Assembly (NCBI GenBank): GCA_902629695.1
Contig: CACORY010000001.1
Span: forward strand, 216,566 to 280,565
Length of the DNA: 64,000 nt
Direction: 5' to 3'
Origin: an uncultured Pelagibacteraceae bacterium
Lineage (GTDB): Bacteria; Pseudomonadota; Alphaproteobacteria; Pelagibacterales; Pelagibacteraceae
Position 1 is the first letter of the stretch, and every line of letters starts with the position of its first letter. Shown here in pieces: positions 18,427 through 28,339 of the stretch. A model generated the notes under the pieces. It searched no databases. It was not told the DNA's origin and worked only from the letters and a program-made list of their open reading frames with translations. The translations under genes were made by a program, and so were the position numbers.

Positions 18427-18903
18427 ATGAAATTAAACAAAATTTTTAAAAACGCTTTTTTAATAACAATTGCATGTTTGGTGCTCTCTGCTTGTGCAAC
18501 TCAAAAAAAAGCAGGACAAATGCAAGGAGACGTTTACACAGGTAAAGACACTGTAGAGTATTTAGCATCAGGAGTTCCTGATAGAGTATTCTTTGCAACT
18601 AATGAGTCAGTTTTAACAACTGCTTCTAGAGAGACTTTGAGAAAACAAGCTGCATGGTTAAGAAAAAATTCTAAAGTTACGGTAGTACTTGAGGGTCACG
18701 CAGATGAAAGAGGTACTAGAGAATATAACTTAGCACTAGGTGAAAGAAGAGCTAATGCTGCAAAAGATTACTTAATGACATATGGAATTTCTTCAGACAG
18801 GATTTCGGTTTTAAGTTATGGTAAAGAAAGACCTGTTGACTCTGGATCAAATCCGCTAGCTTGGTCAAAAAATAGAAGATCAGTTACTGTAAAAGCAAAT
18901 TAA
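18427..18903 (+). CDS. pal: Peptidoglycan-associated lipoprotein Pal
   Basis: Outer-membrane lipoprotein with an OmpA-type peptidoglycan-binding domain. I choose the ATG at 18427, not the track start 18385: AAGGAG at 18416-18421 gives a good ribosome-binding site, and the protein then begins with a proper lipoprotein signal (MKLNKIFKNAFLITIACLVLSAC, lipobox LSAC). The OmpA-C motif VVLEGHADERGTREYNLALGERRA is clear. Product is 158 residues. A rho-independent terminator follows. Confidence 0.96.
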   Translation: MKLNKIFKNAFLITIACLVLSACATQKKAGQMQGDVYTGKDTVEYLASGVPDRVFFATNESVLTTASRETLRKQAAWLRKNSKVTVVLEGHADERGTREYNLALGERRANAAKDYLMTYGISSDRISVLSYGKERPVDSGSNPLAWSKNRRSVTVKAN

Positions 18904-18914
18904 TTAATTATTTT

Positions 18915-18954
18915 AAAAGACCCTTAATCATTTAGATTCAAGGGTCTTTTTTTT
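18915..18954 (+). terminator. Rho-independent terminator after pal
   Basis: AAAAGACCCTT and AAGGGTCTTTT form an 11-base inverted repeat around a 14-base loop, followed directly by a run of T. It is the clearest intrinsic terminator in the window and separates pal from cpoB. Confidence 0.85.
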
Positions 18955-18981
18955 GCCATTATTTTAAACATAACTTGTTAC

Positions 18982-19974
18982 ATGAAGTACCTGTGCAAAA
19001 ATAAAATTATTAAATTTTTTTTAATATTAAATTTTTTCATTGTAAGTTTCTCATATGCGGACAATCACGATATTAATGATACCCTTAAACAAATTAAAAA
19101 AGATATTCAGACTTTAGAAAAAGCTGTTTATTCAGCATCTAATGAAACAAGTAATTTAAACAATTTATCCTCTAATAATTTAAACAACAATTCAGAAGAT
19201 GTTTTAACAAGACACCTCTTAAAATTATCAGAAATTGAAAACCAGTTTCAACAACTTACAAATAAATTTGAGGAAATTAATTTTAAATTGGATAAGCTTT
19301 CAAATAGATTGTCAAAAGTTCAATCAGACAACCAGTTAAGATTTCAAGATATTGAAACACAATTATTTTCTGAAGAGGATAGAAAGAAATTGACAAAAAA
19401 TTTTACTAAAGAAAAAAAAGAAACTTTACCTGGATCATCTCAACCACAAGATTTGGGTGCAACATCTTACAAAGATACTGTATCGAATGAAACATCTCAA
19501 GAAACAAGATCTATTGACACAACTGCTGCAATAGTTACGGAAGCTTTTCAGTCTGAGGAAAAAATTCTTCCACAGGATACTCCTGACAAGCAATATGAAT
19601 TTGCTACAAGCTTTCTTAAAGTTGGAGATTATTCAACAGCCGAGAGAGCTTTCAGAGAATTTGTAATTTCTAATCCAGAACATAATCTAGCTGGTAATGC
19701 TCAATATTGGTACGCAGAAACTTTTAGAATTAGACAACTTTATACAGATGCAGCATCAGCTTACTTAGAGGGCTATCAAAAATATCCAAAAGGAGAAAAA
19801 GCTCCTATCAACTTATTGAAGCTAGGAGTTTCAATGGTACAAATTGGAGAAAAAGATCAGGGTTGTAAAATGATTAACGGAGTTGAAAAACAATATCCGA
19901 AAGCAAATCAATCTGTGATTCAAAAAGCTAAATATGAGTCTCAAAAATTTGAGTGTAAAAAACAAAATTCCTAA
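18982..19974 (+). CDS. cpoB: Tol-Pal system periplasmic protein CpoB/YbgF
   Basis: 330-residue periplasmic protein coordinating Tol-Pal with cell-wall synthesis in E. coli. Features in order: signal peptide to about residue 27 (FSYA), a coiled-coil region at about 30-130, a linker rich in Ser/Thr/Gln, then TPR repeats from about 205 (PDKQYEFATSFLKVGDYSTAERAFREF; NAQYWYAETFRIRQLYTDAASAYLEGY). It follows pal as in most proteobacteria. Its 3' end overlaps tilS by 41 bases. Confidence 0.93.
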   Translation: MKYLCKNKIIKFFLILNFFIVSFSYADNHDINDTLKQIKKDIQTLEKAVYSASNETSNLNNLSSNNLNNNSEDVLTRHLLKLSEIENQFQQLTNKFEEINFKLDKLSNRLSKVQSDNQLRFQDIETQLFSEEDRKKLTKNFTKEKKETLPGSSQPQDLGATSYKDTVSNETSQETRSIDTTAAIVTEAFQSEEKILPQDTPDKQYEFATSFLKVGDYSTAERAFREFVISNPEHNLAGNAQYWYAETFRIRQLYTDAASAYLEGYQKYPKGEKAPINLLKLGVSMVQIGEKDQGCKMINGVEKQYPKANQSVIQKAKYESQKFECKKQNS

Positions 19975-20962
19975 AATTTTAATAGAAAAATTAGATAATA
20001 AAAAAGTAAATTTATTATATAAGAAATTTGAAAAATCTTTTAAACTGGATGAAAACTTTATAGTTGCTGTTTCTGGAGGATCTGACAGTTTAGCGCTAGC
20101 TTATTTATCAAAGATTTACGCAACTATTAATAATCTAAGATCTGAATATTTTATCATAGATCACAGGATAAGATCTGAATCCACTAGTGAAGCAAAATTG
20201 GTAAAAAATTTATTAAAAAAATTCCATATCAAAGCTGAAATTTTAACATGGTTAGGAAAAAAACCTATGAATAATATTCAATCTGTTGCTAGAAATAAAA
20301 GATATGAACTGTTATTCAAAAAATGTAAAAAAAATAAAATAAAGAATATTTTGATTGGGCATCATCAAGATGATCTTTTTGAAAATTTTTTTATTAGATT
20401 CTTAAGGGGAAGCGGTCTAAGAGGCTTAGTTTCTTTAGATAAGAAAACTAAAATTTCCGGAATAAATTTGTATAGACCTCTATTAAATTTTAAAAAAAAC
20501 GATCTAATTTTTCTTTCAAAATATATCTTTAATTTTTACGTAGATGATCCCTCAAATAGAGATGAAAAATATCAAAGAATTAAAGTAAGAAAATTAATAA
20601 AAGGACTAAATGGAAAAGGTCTTGATAAAAGTAAACTTTATAAGAGTATTATAAATTTAAAAGATTCAGACGAAACAATCAAATTTTATGTAAGACAAAA
20701 TCTTATTAACAATACTCACTATTCCTTAAAAAAGAATAAATTAATTCTTAATCAAGAGTTTTTTTCTCAACCACATGAAGTTGTATTTAGAGCATTATCA
20801 GACTCTATAAAGTTAGTTGGTAAAAAATATTATTTATCAAGAGGAAAAAAAATTGATAAAATTATCACTCAAATTCAAAATGACGCATTTTTTAAAGGCA
20901 CTTTAGGGGGTTGTATTATTGAAAAAGTTAATCAAACTCTAATAATTACTAAAGAAACCTAA
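19934..20962 (+). CDS. tilS: tRNA(Ile)-lysidine synthetase
   Basis: Modifies C34 of the CAU-anticodon tRNA-Ile to lysidine so that it reads AUA, an essential and heavily used function in an AT-rich genome. The PP-loop ATP motif FIVAVSGGSDSLALAY is at about residues 42-58, and the IGHHQDDLFENFFIRFLRGSGLRGL region follows. 342 residues, slightly short of E. coli TilS. A start at 19934 overlaps cpoB by 41 bases; a GTG at 19952 is an alternative. It sits before ftsH, as often in alphaproteobacteria. Confidence 0.92.
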   Translation: MSLKNLSVKNKIPKILIEKLDNKKVNLLYKKFEKSFKLDENFIVAVSGGSDSLALAYLSKIYATINNLRSEYFIIDHRIRSESTSEAKLVKNLLKKFHIKAEILTWLGKKPMNNIQSVARNKRYELLFKKCKKNKIKNILIGHHQDDLFENFFIRFLRGSGLRGLVSLDKKTKISGINLYRPLLNFKKNDLIFLSKYIFNFYVDDPSNRDEKYQRIKVRKLIKGLNGKGLDKSKLYKSIINLKDSDETIKFYVRQNLINNTHYSLKKNKLILNQEFFSQPHEVVFRALSDSIKLVGKKYYLSRGKKIDKIITQIQNDAFFKGTLGGCIIEKVNQTLIITKET

Positions 20963-21000
20963 ATTTTTGGTGTTTACGCAAAATTGCCACTTGTTTAATC

Positions 21001-21006
21001 TATAAT
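21001..21006 (+). promoter_or_regulatory. Possible -10 box upstream of ftsH
   Basis: A perfect TATAAT lies 19 bases before the ftsH ATG in the 63-base gap after tilS. No -35 hexamer with normal spacing is evident (TTGCCA is only 11 bases away), so the promoter class is uncertain. Confidence 0.3.
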
Positions 21007-21025
21007 AATTCTTATTTTAAAGGGT

Positions 21026-22915
21026 ATGAATTTTAAAAACATAGCGATGTGGGCAATAATAGTGTTTCTTACTATTGGTCTTTATAATATGTTTAAAAAT
21101 CCACAAACAAACATTAGGAATGGTAATCAAGTTATTTTTTCAGATTTTTTAACTTCTGTAGAAAATGGTGAAGTTTTAAAAGTGGAAATCCAGGGAAACA
21201 ATATAAAGGGTGTTTATTCTAATGGAAATAGTTTTAGAACGTATTCTCCTAATGATCCAAATTTAATTGAAAAGCTATCTGATAAAGGGGTGAGCATATC
21301 TGCAGCGCCTCTTGAAGAAAAAATGCCTTCACTATTTGGAGTTCTTTTATCATGGTTTCCAATGCTTTTATTAATTGCAGTTTGGATCTTCTTTATGAGA
21401 CAAATGCAAGGAGGTAAAGGTGGCGCTATGGGCTTTGGACGTTCCAAAGCAAAAATGATGAATGAGTTAAAAGGAAAAGTAACTTTTAACGATGTAGCTG
21501 GTGTAGAAGAAGCTAAAGAAGAAGTAGAAGAAATTGTAGAGTTTCTAAAAGATCCAAAAAAATTTAGTAGATTAGGTGGAAAAATTCCAAGAGGTGCCTT
21601 GTTAGTAGGTCCTCCAGGAACAGGTAAAACTTTACTTGCTAGAGCAATAGCAGGTGAAGCAGGTGTCCCTTTTTTCACAATATCAGGATCTGATTTTGTT
21701 GAAATGTTTGTAGGAGTTGGAGCTTCAAGAGTAAGAGATATGTTTGAGCAAGGAAAAAAAAATTCCCCTTGTATAATTTTTATTGATGAAATTGATGCTG
21801 TGGGAAGAAGCAGGGGTGCAGGTTTAGGTGGAGGTAATGATGAAAGAGAACAAACCCTTAATCAGTTACTGGTAGAGATGGATGGATTCGATACTAATGA
21901 AGGAGTAATTATAATTGCCGCTACAAACAGACCAGATGTTCTTGATCCAGCGTTATTAAGACCAGGAAGATTTGACAGACAAGTCGTAGTATCAAATCCT
22001 GACATAATCGGAAGAGAAAAAATTTTAAAAGTACATGTAAAAAAAATTAAAATGGCACCTGATGTTAATTTAAGAACTGTTGCTAGAGGTACTCCTGGTT
22101 TTTCGGGTGCAGATCTTGCAAATTTAGTTAATGAAGCAGCTTTACTTGCGGCTCGAAAAAATAGAAGGATTGTAACTCTTAATGAGTTTGAAGAGGCTAA
22201 AGACAAAGTTATGATGGGTGCTGAAAGAAGATCAATGGTAATGACAGAAGAGGAAAAAACCTTAACAGCATATCATGAAGCAGGCCATGCAATATGTACA
22301 CTTAATGAAAGCGCGGCTTACCCAATTCATAAAGCAACAATTGTTCCGAGAGGTAGAGCATTAGGAATGGTAATGCAATTACCAGAAAGAGATGAGCTAT
22401 CACAGACTAGAGAGCAATTGCATGCACAAATAGCAATTGCGATGGGTGGTAGAGTAGCTGAAGAAATAATTTTTGGACATGATAAAGTAACTACCGGTGC
22501 TGCAAGTGATATAGAACAAGTTACAAAAAGAGCTAGAGCGATGGTAATGAGAGCAGGTTTGAGCAAAGAGTTAGGACCAGTTGCTTATGGTGAAAATGAA
22601 GAGGAGGTATTTTTAGGAAGGTCGGTTGCAAGACAACAAAATATGTCTGAAGAAACTGCTAGAAAGGTCGACTCAGAAATTAGAAAAATTGTAGATAAAG
22701 GATATGAACGTGCAAGACAGGTGCTAACTGAAAAAATTGATGATTTACATAAATTAGCAAAAGCTCTACTAACATATGAGACTTTATCTGGAGAAGAGAT
22801 TGAAAATCTTATTAATAAAAATATATATCCTGCTGATAAACAAGATCTAAAATTTGAGGACGATAAAGGCTCAGCACTAAGTGCTATGGGGCTAAAACCA
22901 AAAATTGTACATTAA
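21026..22915 (+). CDS. ftsH: ATP-dependent zinc metalloprotease FtsH
   Basis: Membrane-anchored AAA+ protease that degrades membrane and regulatory proteins (629 residues). Two N-terminal membrane helices (about 5-20 and 104-124) flank a periplasmic domain. Walker A GPPGTGKT is near residue 196, Walker [12 protein letters not shown], the SRH region with [21 protein letters not shown], and the zinc site HEAGH near 416. In many bacteria FtsH degrades RpoH; rpoH is encoded about 4.5 kb downstream on the other strand. It is followed 6 bases later by folP, the widely conserved ftsH-folP-glmM order. Confidence 0.98.
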   Translation: MNFKNIAMWAIIVFLTIGLYNMFKNPQTNIRNGNQVIFSDFLTSVENGEVLKVEIQGNNIKGVYSNGNSFRTYSPNDPNLIEKLSDKGVSISAAPLEEKMPSLFGVLLSWFPMLLLIAVWIFFMRQMQGGKGGAMGFGRSKAKMMNELKGKVTFNDVAGVEEAKEEVEEIVEFLKDPKKFSRLGGKIPRGALLVGPPGTGKTLLARAIAGEAGVPFFTISGSDFVEMFVGVGASRVRDMFEQGKKNSPCIIFIDEIDAVGRSRGAGLGGGNDEREQTLNQLLVEMDGFDTNEGVIIIAATNRPDVLDPALLRPGRFDRQVVVSNPDIIGREKILKVHVKKIKMAPDVNLRTVARGTPGFSGADLANLVNEAALLAARKNRRIVTLNEFEEAKDKVMMGAERRSMVMTEEEKTLTAYHEAGHAICTLNESAAYPIHKATIVPRGRALGMVMQLPERDELSQTREQLHAQIAIAMGGRVAEEIIFGHDKVTTGAASDIEQVTKRARAMVMRAGLSKELGPVAYGENEEEVFLGRSVARQQNMSEETARKVDSEIRKIVDKGYERARQVLTEKIDDLHKLAKALLTYETLSGEEIENLINKNIYPADKQDLKFEDDKGSALSAMGLKPKIVH

Positions 22916-22921
22916 TTTTTA

Positions 22922-23971
22922 ATGATAAAATATTACACTAAAGCGTGTAATTTTTATTTTGGTCTGATTTCAAAAAAAAAAGTTAAAAGTAAATTTTCAT
23001 TACCTTTGCATGGAAATAACCTTATATCTTTTGATACAATTGAAATTTTATCAAGAAAAAAGATTAAAAGAATTAATATCAAGGATATTAATCGGCTTGA
23101 AAACAAAATTAAAAAAAAAGTCTTATTAGATATAAAAAAAATAACAAAAAAAAAATCTTTTAAAGGTCTTAAACTTTCAAAATTTCCTATTCTTATGGGA
23201 GTTTTAAATTTAACACCAAATAGTTTTTCTGATGGGGGAAAGTATAATAAAAAAGGTTTAGGTATCTTGCATGCTAAAAGACTTATTAAGGATGGATGTG
23301 GTATTCTAGACATTGGAGGGGAAGCTACTAATCCTGGATCTAAAGAAGTTGATGTAGACATTGAATGGAAAAGAATTCTTCCAACTTTATCAAAGATTAA
23401 AAAACTTAATAAATTTATTTCTTTGGATACAAGAAAAAGTATAATAATGAAAAAAGGGATCAAAGAAAAAATAAATTTGATAAATGATATATCAGGTCTT
23501 GATCATAATCCTGATACAATTAAGATTTTAAAAGAAACTAAAATTCCTTTTGTGATACATCATATTCAAGGTAACCCCCAAACAATGCAAGAAAAGCCAA
23601 AGTATAAAGATGTTGTATTAGATATTTATGACTTTTTTGAAAAAAAAATTAATTATATAAGATCACAAGGTATTAAGCACAATAATATTATCTTAGATCC
23701 CGGTATTGGTTTTGGTAAAAACTTGAAACATAATATTACTTTAATAAGAAATATTTCTATTTTCCACTCTCTTGGTTTTCCTGTAATGATAGGAACTTCA
23801 AGAAAAAGATTTATTAAAGGTATTTCTAAAAATAATGATAGTAAAGAAAGATTAGGAGGAACCATATCTTCATGTTTATTTGCAATTACACAAGGAGTTC
23901 AGATTTTAAGAGTTCATGACGTTAATGAAGTTAATCAAAGTATTAAAGTTTTTAATTCGCTAAAATTTTAA
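22922..23971 (+). CDS. folP: Dihydropteroate synthase
   Basis: Condenses p-aminobenzoate with dihydropterin pyrophosphate in folate synthesis. The TIM-barrel core starts near residue 93 with ILMGVLNLTPNSFSDGG, then DIGGEATNPGSKEV and later DPGIGFGKN and GTSRKRFI. About 90 residues precede the core, a basic N-terminal extension (total 349 residues), longer than E. coli FolP. Located between ftsH and glmM. Confidence 0.95.
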   Translation: MIKYYTKACNFYFGLISKKKVKSKFSLPLHGNNLISFDTIEILSRKKIKRINIKDINRLENKIKKKVLLDIKKITKKKSFKGLKLSKFPILMGVLNLTPNSFSDGGKYNKKGLGILHAKRLIKDGCGILDIGGEATNPGSKEVDVDIEWKRILPTLSKIKKLNKFISLDTRKSIIMKKGIKEKINLINDISGLDHNPDTIKILKETKIPFVIHHIQGNPQTMQEKPKYKDVVLDIYDFFEKKINYIRSQGIKHNNIILDPGIGFGKNLKHNITLIRNISIFHSLGFPVMIGTSRKRFIKGISKNNDSKERLGGTISSCLFAITQGVQILRVHDVNEVNQSIKVFNSLKF

Positions 23972-23972
23972 A

Positions 23973-25304
23973 ATGTCAAAAAAATATTTTGGTACAGATG
24001 GTATAAGAGGCAGGGTAAATAGAAATAAGATTAATGGAGAAATGTTTTTTAAATTTGGTTTAGCGGCAGGCACATATTTTAAAAATCAAAAAAAATTAAA
24101 ACAAACAGCAATAATTGCTAAAGACACAAGGTTATCAGGATATACACTTGAACCTGCACTTGTATCTGGATTAGCTTCAGCAGGAATGCATGTTTATACA
24201 CTGGGTCCATTACCAACTAATGGACTTGCAATGTTGACAAAAAAAAAGAGAGCTAATATGGGTATTATGATAACAGCCTCACATAATCCATTTTATGATA
24301 ATGGTTTAAAACTATTTGGACCAGATGGACTTAAACTTTCAGATAGAATTGAAAAAAAAATCGAAAAATTAATTGATTCGAAAATTGTTAAAAACCTGTC
24401 TGAACCTAAAAAATTGGGAAGAGTAAAAAGGTTAGAAGATGCTAATGATATATATATTAAAATTTTAACGGAGAATTTTCCTAAAAATTTTAGTCTTAAA
24501 GGAATGAGAATTGCAATTGATTGCGCAAATGGAGCTGGATATAAATCGGGCCCAAAGCTTTTAAAAAAATTAGGAGCTAAAGTTTACGAACACGGAACAT
24601 CTCCAAATGGATTGAATATAAATTATAATTGTGGTTCAACTTTTCCTAAAAAAATTCAATCTTTAGTAAAAAAGTATAGAACGCATTTAGGTATCTCTTT
24701 AGATGGAGATGCTGATAGAATAATTTTATCTGATGAAAAAGGAAATATTATAAATGGAGACCAAATTATTGCTATGCTCGCAAGCAGGTGGAAGAAAAAA
24801 AAAATTTTAAAAGGTGGAGTTATTGGGACTTTAATGTCAAATTATGGACTACAGAAATATTTTAAAGATCAAAAAATAAGATTTATTAGAGCGCAAGTTG
24901 GAGACAGATACGTCAAAGAAAAAATGAAAAAATATAATTTTAATTTAGGTGGTGAGCAGTCAGGACATATTATTCTTGGTAAATTTGCTACAACTGGGGA
25001 CGGCTTATTAGTTGCTTTAGAAGTTTTGTTTTCAATGAGAAAAGGAAAAAAGGCTAGTGAATTGTTTAATACATTTGAAGTAACGCCTCAAATACTAGAG
25101 AATATAAAAGTAAAGGATAAATCAATTATCGATTCAAAAAAATGCAAAAAGGCAATTAAAAAATCTGAGAAATTGATTCAAAAGCAGGGCAGGATGCTAG
25201 TAAGAAAATCAGGCACTGAGCCAAAGATAAGAATTATGGGAGAGTCTAACAATATTGTATTATTAAAAAGATGCATAGATATTGTTAAAAGATCGATAAA
25301 TTAA
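23973..25304 (+). CDS. glmM: Phosphoglucosamine mutase
   Basis: Interconverts glucosamine-6-P and glucosamine-1-P for UDP-GlcNAc and so for peptidoglycan and LPS. Starts KKYFGTDGIRGRVN; the catalytic phosphoserine lies in MITASHNPFYDNG near residue 102, metal-binding DGDADR near residue 245, and the sugar-binding loop GGEQSGHII. The phosphate-binding VRKSGTEPKIRIM is near the end. 443 residues, full length, 1 base after folP. Confidence 0.97.
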   Translation: MSKKYFGTDGIRGRVNRNKINGEMFFKFGLAAGTYFKNQKKLKQTAIIAKDTRLSGYTLEPALVSGLASAGMHVYTLGPLPTNGLAMLTKKKRANMGIMITASHNPFYDNGLKLFGPDGLKLSDRIEKKIEKLIDSKIVKNLSEPKKLGRVKRLEDANDIYIKILTENFPKNFSLKGMRIAIDCANGAGYKSGPKLLKKLGAKVYEHGTSPNGLNINYNCGSTFPKKIQSLVKKYRTHLGISLDGDADRIILSDEKGNIINGDQIIAMLASRWKKKKILKGGVIGTLMSNYGLQKYFKDQKIRFIRAQVGDRYVKEKMKKYNFNLGGEQSGHIILGKFATTGDGLLVALEVLFSMRKGKKASELFNTFEVTPQILENIKVKDKSIIDSKKCKKAIKKSEKLIQKQGRMLVRKSGTEPKIRIMGESNNIVLLKRCIDIVKRSIN

Positions 25305-25305
25305 A

Positions 25306-26118
25306 TTGAGAATTAAATCTAAAATATTAGTTATTGCAGGCTCAGACTCTTCAGGAGGAGCAGGTATTCAAGCTGATATAAAAACCATCACAAGTCTTGG
25401 ATCTTATGCAATGACTGCTATTACGGCAGTCACTGTTCAAAATACCAAAGGAGTAAAATCAGTTTTCCCAATACCTGTAGATGAAATAAAAGATCAAATT
25501 CTTTATTCAGCTAAAGATATTAAACCAAATGCAATTAAAATTGGCATGTTACACTCAGCATCAGTCATAAAAAAAGTCTTATTCTCATTAAAAAAGTTAA
25601 AAATTAATAAAGTTGTGTTAGATCCTGTGATGGTTGCAAAAGGAGGTTCTAGATTAATTGATGCAAATGCAATTAAAGTTTTAAAAAAAAATCTTTTAAA
25701 TCATGTTAGCTTGATAACACCAAATATACCTGAAGCTGAAGTTTTAACAGGTATAAAAATAGAAAATAAAAAAGATATGATAATTGCAGGCAAAAAAATA
25801 ATAAAGCTTGGAGTTAAAAATGTTTTAATTAAAGGCGGACACTTAAAAACTAGAGAAGTTATAGATATTTACTTAAATAATTCAGGTTTAAAAGTTTTTA
25901 CTAGTCCTAGATACAAAACTAGAAATACTCATGGTACAGGATGTACATTATCTAGTGCAATTACGACTTTTTTTTCGTGTGGAAAAAGTATTAAGAAAGC
26001 TTGTGAGCTAGGAATTAAATATGTTAATTTAGCTATATTAAGTAATCCAAATTATGGAAAAGGACATGGTCCCATAAATCATTTAAATTCGTTAAAATTA
26101 AAAAAAAAATTTGATTAA
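25306..26118 (+). CDS. thiD: Hydroxymethylpyrimidine/phosphomethylpyrimidine kinase
   Basis: Phosphorylates HMP and HMP-P on the way to thiamin (270 residues, ribokinase fold). Motifs: [19 protein letters not shown] at the N-terminus, [21 protein letters not shown], and the anion hole/catalytic stretch [14 protein letters not shown] near residue 215. Start codon is TTG, 1 base after glmM; the stop codon overlaps the purA start. No thiC or riboswitch is nearby, which fits use of salvaged HMP. Confidence 0.93.
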   Translation: MRIKSKILVIAGSDSSGGAGIQADIKTITSLGSYAMTAITAVTVQNTKGVKSVFPIPVDEIKDQILYSAKDIKPNAIKIGMLHSASVIKKVLFSLKKLKINKVVLDPVMVAKGGSRLIDANAIKVLKKNLLNHVSLITPNIPEAEVLTGIKIENKKDMIIAGKKIIKLGVKNVLIKGGHLKTREVIDIYLNNSGLKVFTSPRYKTRNTHGTGCTLSSAITTFFSCGKSIKKACELGIKYVNLAILSNPNYGKGHGPINHLNSLKLKKKFD

Positions 26119-27410
26119 TGAAAAATATAGTAGTTGTTGGATCTCAATGGGGAGATGAAGGAAAGGGAAAAATAGTAGATTGGCTTTCTGAACAAGCAGA
26201 TGTTGTTATTAGGTTTCAAGGTGGTCATAACGCTGGACACACTTTGGTAATAGATGGAGTAACTTATAAACTTCGACTACTTCCGTCTGGAATAGTAAGA
26301 AAAAATAAAATTTCAATAATCGGTAATGGAGTAGTTGTTGATCCTTGGGCTTTATTAGAAGAAATACAGGAAATTAAATTGAAGGGTGTTAATGTAGACT
26401 CAAACAATTTAATAATATCAGAATCTGCTAATTTGATACTTCCATTTCACAAGGAAATGGATGAAATTAGAGAAGATGCAGCAGGTAAAGGAAAAATAGG
26501 AACAACTCGACGTGGGATTGGACCTGCTTATGAAGATAAAGTTGGCAGAAGATCTATTAGAGTTATGGATTTAAGATCAGAGAAGAATCTTGATCAAAGA
26601 TTGGAAGTAGTTTTAATGCATCATAATGCGATTCGAAAAGGTTTAGGAAAAAAAATTTTTGAAAAAGAAAAGTTAAAAAAAGATTTATTAAAAATTGCTC
26701 CTAAAATTTTAAAATTTTCTCAACCAGTTTGGTTTAAGATTGATGAATTTAAAAGAAAAAAAAAGAAAATATTATTTGAAGGAGCACAAGGAATTTTATT
26801 AGATGTTGATCATGGAACATATCCATTCGTGACCTCATCCAACACAGTTGCAGCTAACGCGGCAACCGGAACTGGTTGTGGACCAAATTCTATTAATTAT
26901 GTGCTTGGTATTACAAAAGCATATACGACTAGAGTAGGTGAAGGACCTTTTCCAACAGAATTAAAAGATGATATTGGGGAGTTATTAGGGAATCGAGGAA
27001 AAGAGTTTGGCACTGTTACAAGTCGTAAAAGAAGATGTGGGTGGTTTGATGGAGTTTTGGTTAGACAAACTATTAAAGTTTCAGGTATTGATGGTATTGC
27101 TCTTACTAAACTAGACGTTTTAGATGAACTCGATGAAATTAAGATGTGTATTCAATACGAATTAGATGGAAAAAAAATTGATTATTTGCCTGCCTCAGTA
27201 GAGGATCAGTTAAAAATTAAGCCAATATATAAATCTTTTCCTGGATGGAAACATTCAACAAGTGGAGTTAAAAATATGAAGGATCTTCCTGAAAATGCTA
27301 AAAATTATATTTATGCGGTAGAGGATTTTATTGGTACAAAAATATCAAGTATTTCCACAAGTCCTGAAAGAGATGATACAATTCTTATTGAAAATCCTTT
27401 TGAAATTTAA
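26118..27410 (+). CDS. purA: Adenylosuccinate synthetase
   Basis: GTP-dependent first step from IMP to AMP (430 residues). [20 protein letters not shown] at the N-terminus has the catalytic Asp and the GTP loop, followed by [12 protein letters not shown], then [14 protein letters not shown] and the base-specificity region [14 protein letters not shown]. Starts on the thiD stop codon (TAATG) and ends overlapping the convergent rpoH gene by 4 bases, so no dedicated terminator is present. Confidence 0.98.
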   Translation: MKNIVVVGSQWGDEGKGKIVDWLSEQADVVIRFQGGHNAGHTLVIDGVTYKLRLLPSGIVRKNKISIIGNGVVVDPWALLEEIQEIKLKGVNVDSNNLIISESANLILPFHKEMDEIREDAAGKGKIGTTRRGIGPAYEDKVGRRSIRVMDLRSEKNLDQRLEVVLMHHNAIRKGLGKKIFEKEKLKKDLLKIAPKILKFSQPVWFKIDEFKRKKKKILFEGAQGILLDVDHGTYPFVTSSNTVAANAATGTGCGPNSINYVLGITKAYTTRVGEGPFPTELKDDIGELLGNRGKEFGTVTSRKRRCGWFDGVLVRQTIKVSGIDGIALTKLDVLDELDEIKMCIQYELDGKKIDYLPASVEDQLKIKPIYKSFPGWKHSTSGVKNMKDLPENAKNYIYAVEDFIGTKISSISTSPERDDTILIENPFEI

Positions 27411-28294
27411 TTTGCAGGCAATAAATTTTTGGATTTAGCTAAGAGCAGCATTTGTTTTTGAAGTTTTTCAAAAGCTTTATTTTCAATTTGTCTTACTCTT
27501 TCTCTACTAATTTTATATTTTTTACTTAAATTATCAAGAGTGGATGGATTATCATTTAATTTTCTTGAATATAATATTTCTCGCTCTCTCTCATTAAGAA
27601 CTTTTACTGAGTCTTTTAATAAATCTTTTCTTTGCTCCATTTCTTCTTGGTGAGCAAGTTTTAAATCATGATCCAAGTCTTTATCTATCAACCAATCCTG
27701 CCATTCATCACCATCCTCACCTACTTGGGCATTTAAAGAAAATTCTTTTCCAGACAATCTTCTGTTCATTGAAACAACTTCATCTTTACTTACATCAAGT
27801 TTATTTGCTATTTCATCTACATGTTCATTTCTTAAATCTCCTTCGGATTGTGGAGCTATTTGATTCTTTAATTTTTTAAGATTAAAAAATAATTTTTTTT
27901 GTGCAGTTGTTGTACCTATTTTAACTAAACTCCAAGATCTTAATATATATTCTTGTATAGATGCTTTTATCCACCACATAGCGTAAGTTGCTAATCTAAA
28001 ACCTTTTTCTGGTTCAAATTTTTTAACAGCCTGCATTAGACCAATATTACCTTCTGAAATCATTTCATTTACAGGCAAACCATAGCCTTTATAACCCATT
28101 GCAATTTTTGCAACTAATCTTAAATGACTTGTAACTAATTTTTCAGCTGCTTTAATATTTCCAGTGGTTTTCCAATTCTTTGCAAGCATATACTCCTCTT
28201 CAGCATCTAACATTGGGAATTTTTTTATTTGATCTAAGTAAGCTGATAGCCCGCCCTCATTACTTAAAATTGGCAAATTACTGTTTATAGTCAT
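27407..28294 (-). CDS. rpoH: RNA polymerase sigma-32 factor RpoH
   Basis: Heat-shock sigma factor (about 295 residues). Region 2 shows [32 protein letters not shown] and [27 protein letters not shown]. The RpoH-box-like [13 protein letters not shown] follows, and region 4 ([25 protein letters not shown]) is the -35 binding helix-turn-helix. The track starts at a GTG (28300); an ATG two codons in (28294) is chosen here. Proteins of this type are controlled by chaperones and FtsH. Confidence 0.95.
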   Translation of the reverse strand: MTINSNLPILSNEGGLSAYLDQIKKFPMLDAEEEYMLAKNWKTTGNIKAAEKLVTSHLRLVAKIAMGYKGYGLPVNEMISEGNIGLMQAVKKFEPEKGFRLATYAMWWIKASIQEYILRSWSLVKIGTTTAQKKLFFNLKKLKNQIAPQSEGDLRNEHVDEIANKLDVSKDEVVSMNRRLSGKEFSLNAQVGEDGDEWQDWLIDKDLDHDLKLAHQEEMEQRKDLLKDSVKVLNEREREILYSRKLNDNPSTLDNLSKKYKISRERVRQIENKAFEKLQKQMLLLAKSKNLLPAN

Positions 28295-28339
28295 ACTCAC
28301 AAAAGGTTATCTAATAAATTTAAAATATATTTCAATATC

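Noticed and set aside
21214-22566. Three minus-strand ORFs inside ftsH (154, 114 and 79 residues)
   Set aside because: All are antisense to conserved FtsH motifs and have the proline/serine-rich composition of shadow frames.
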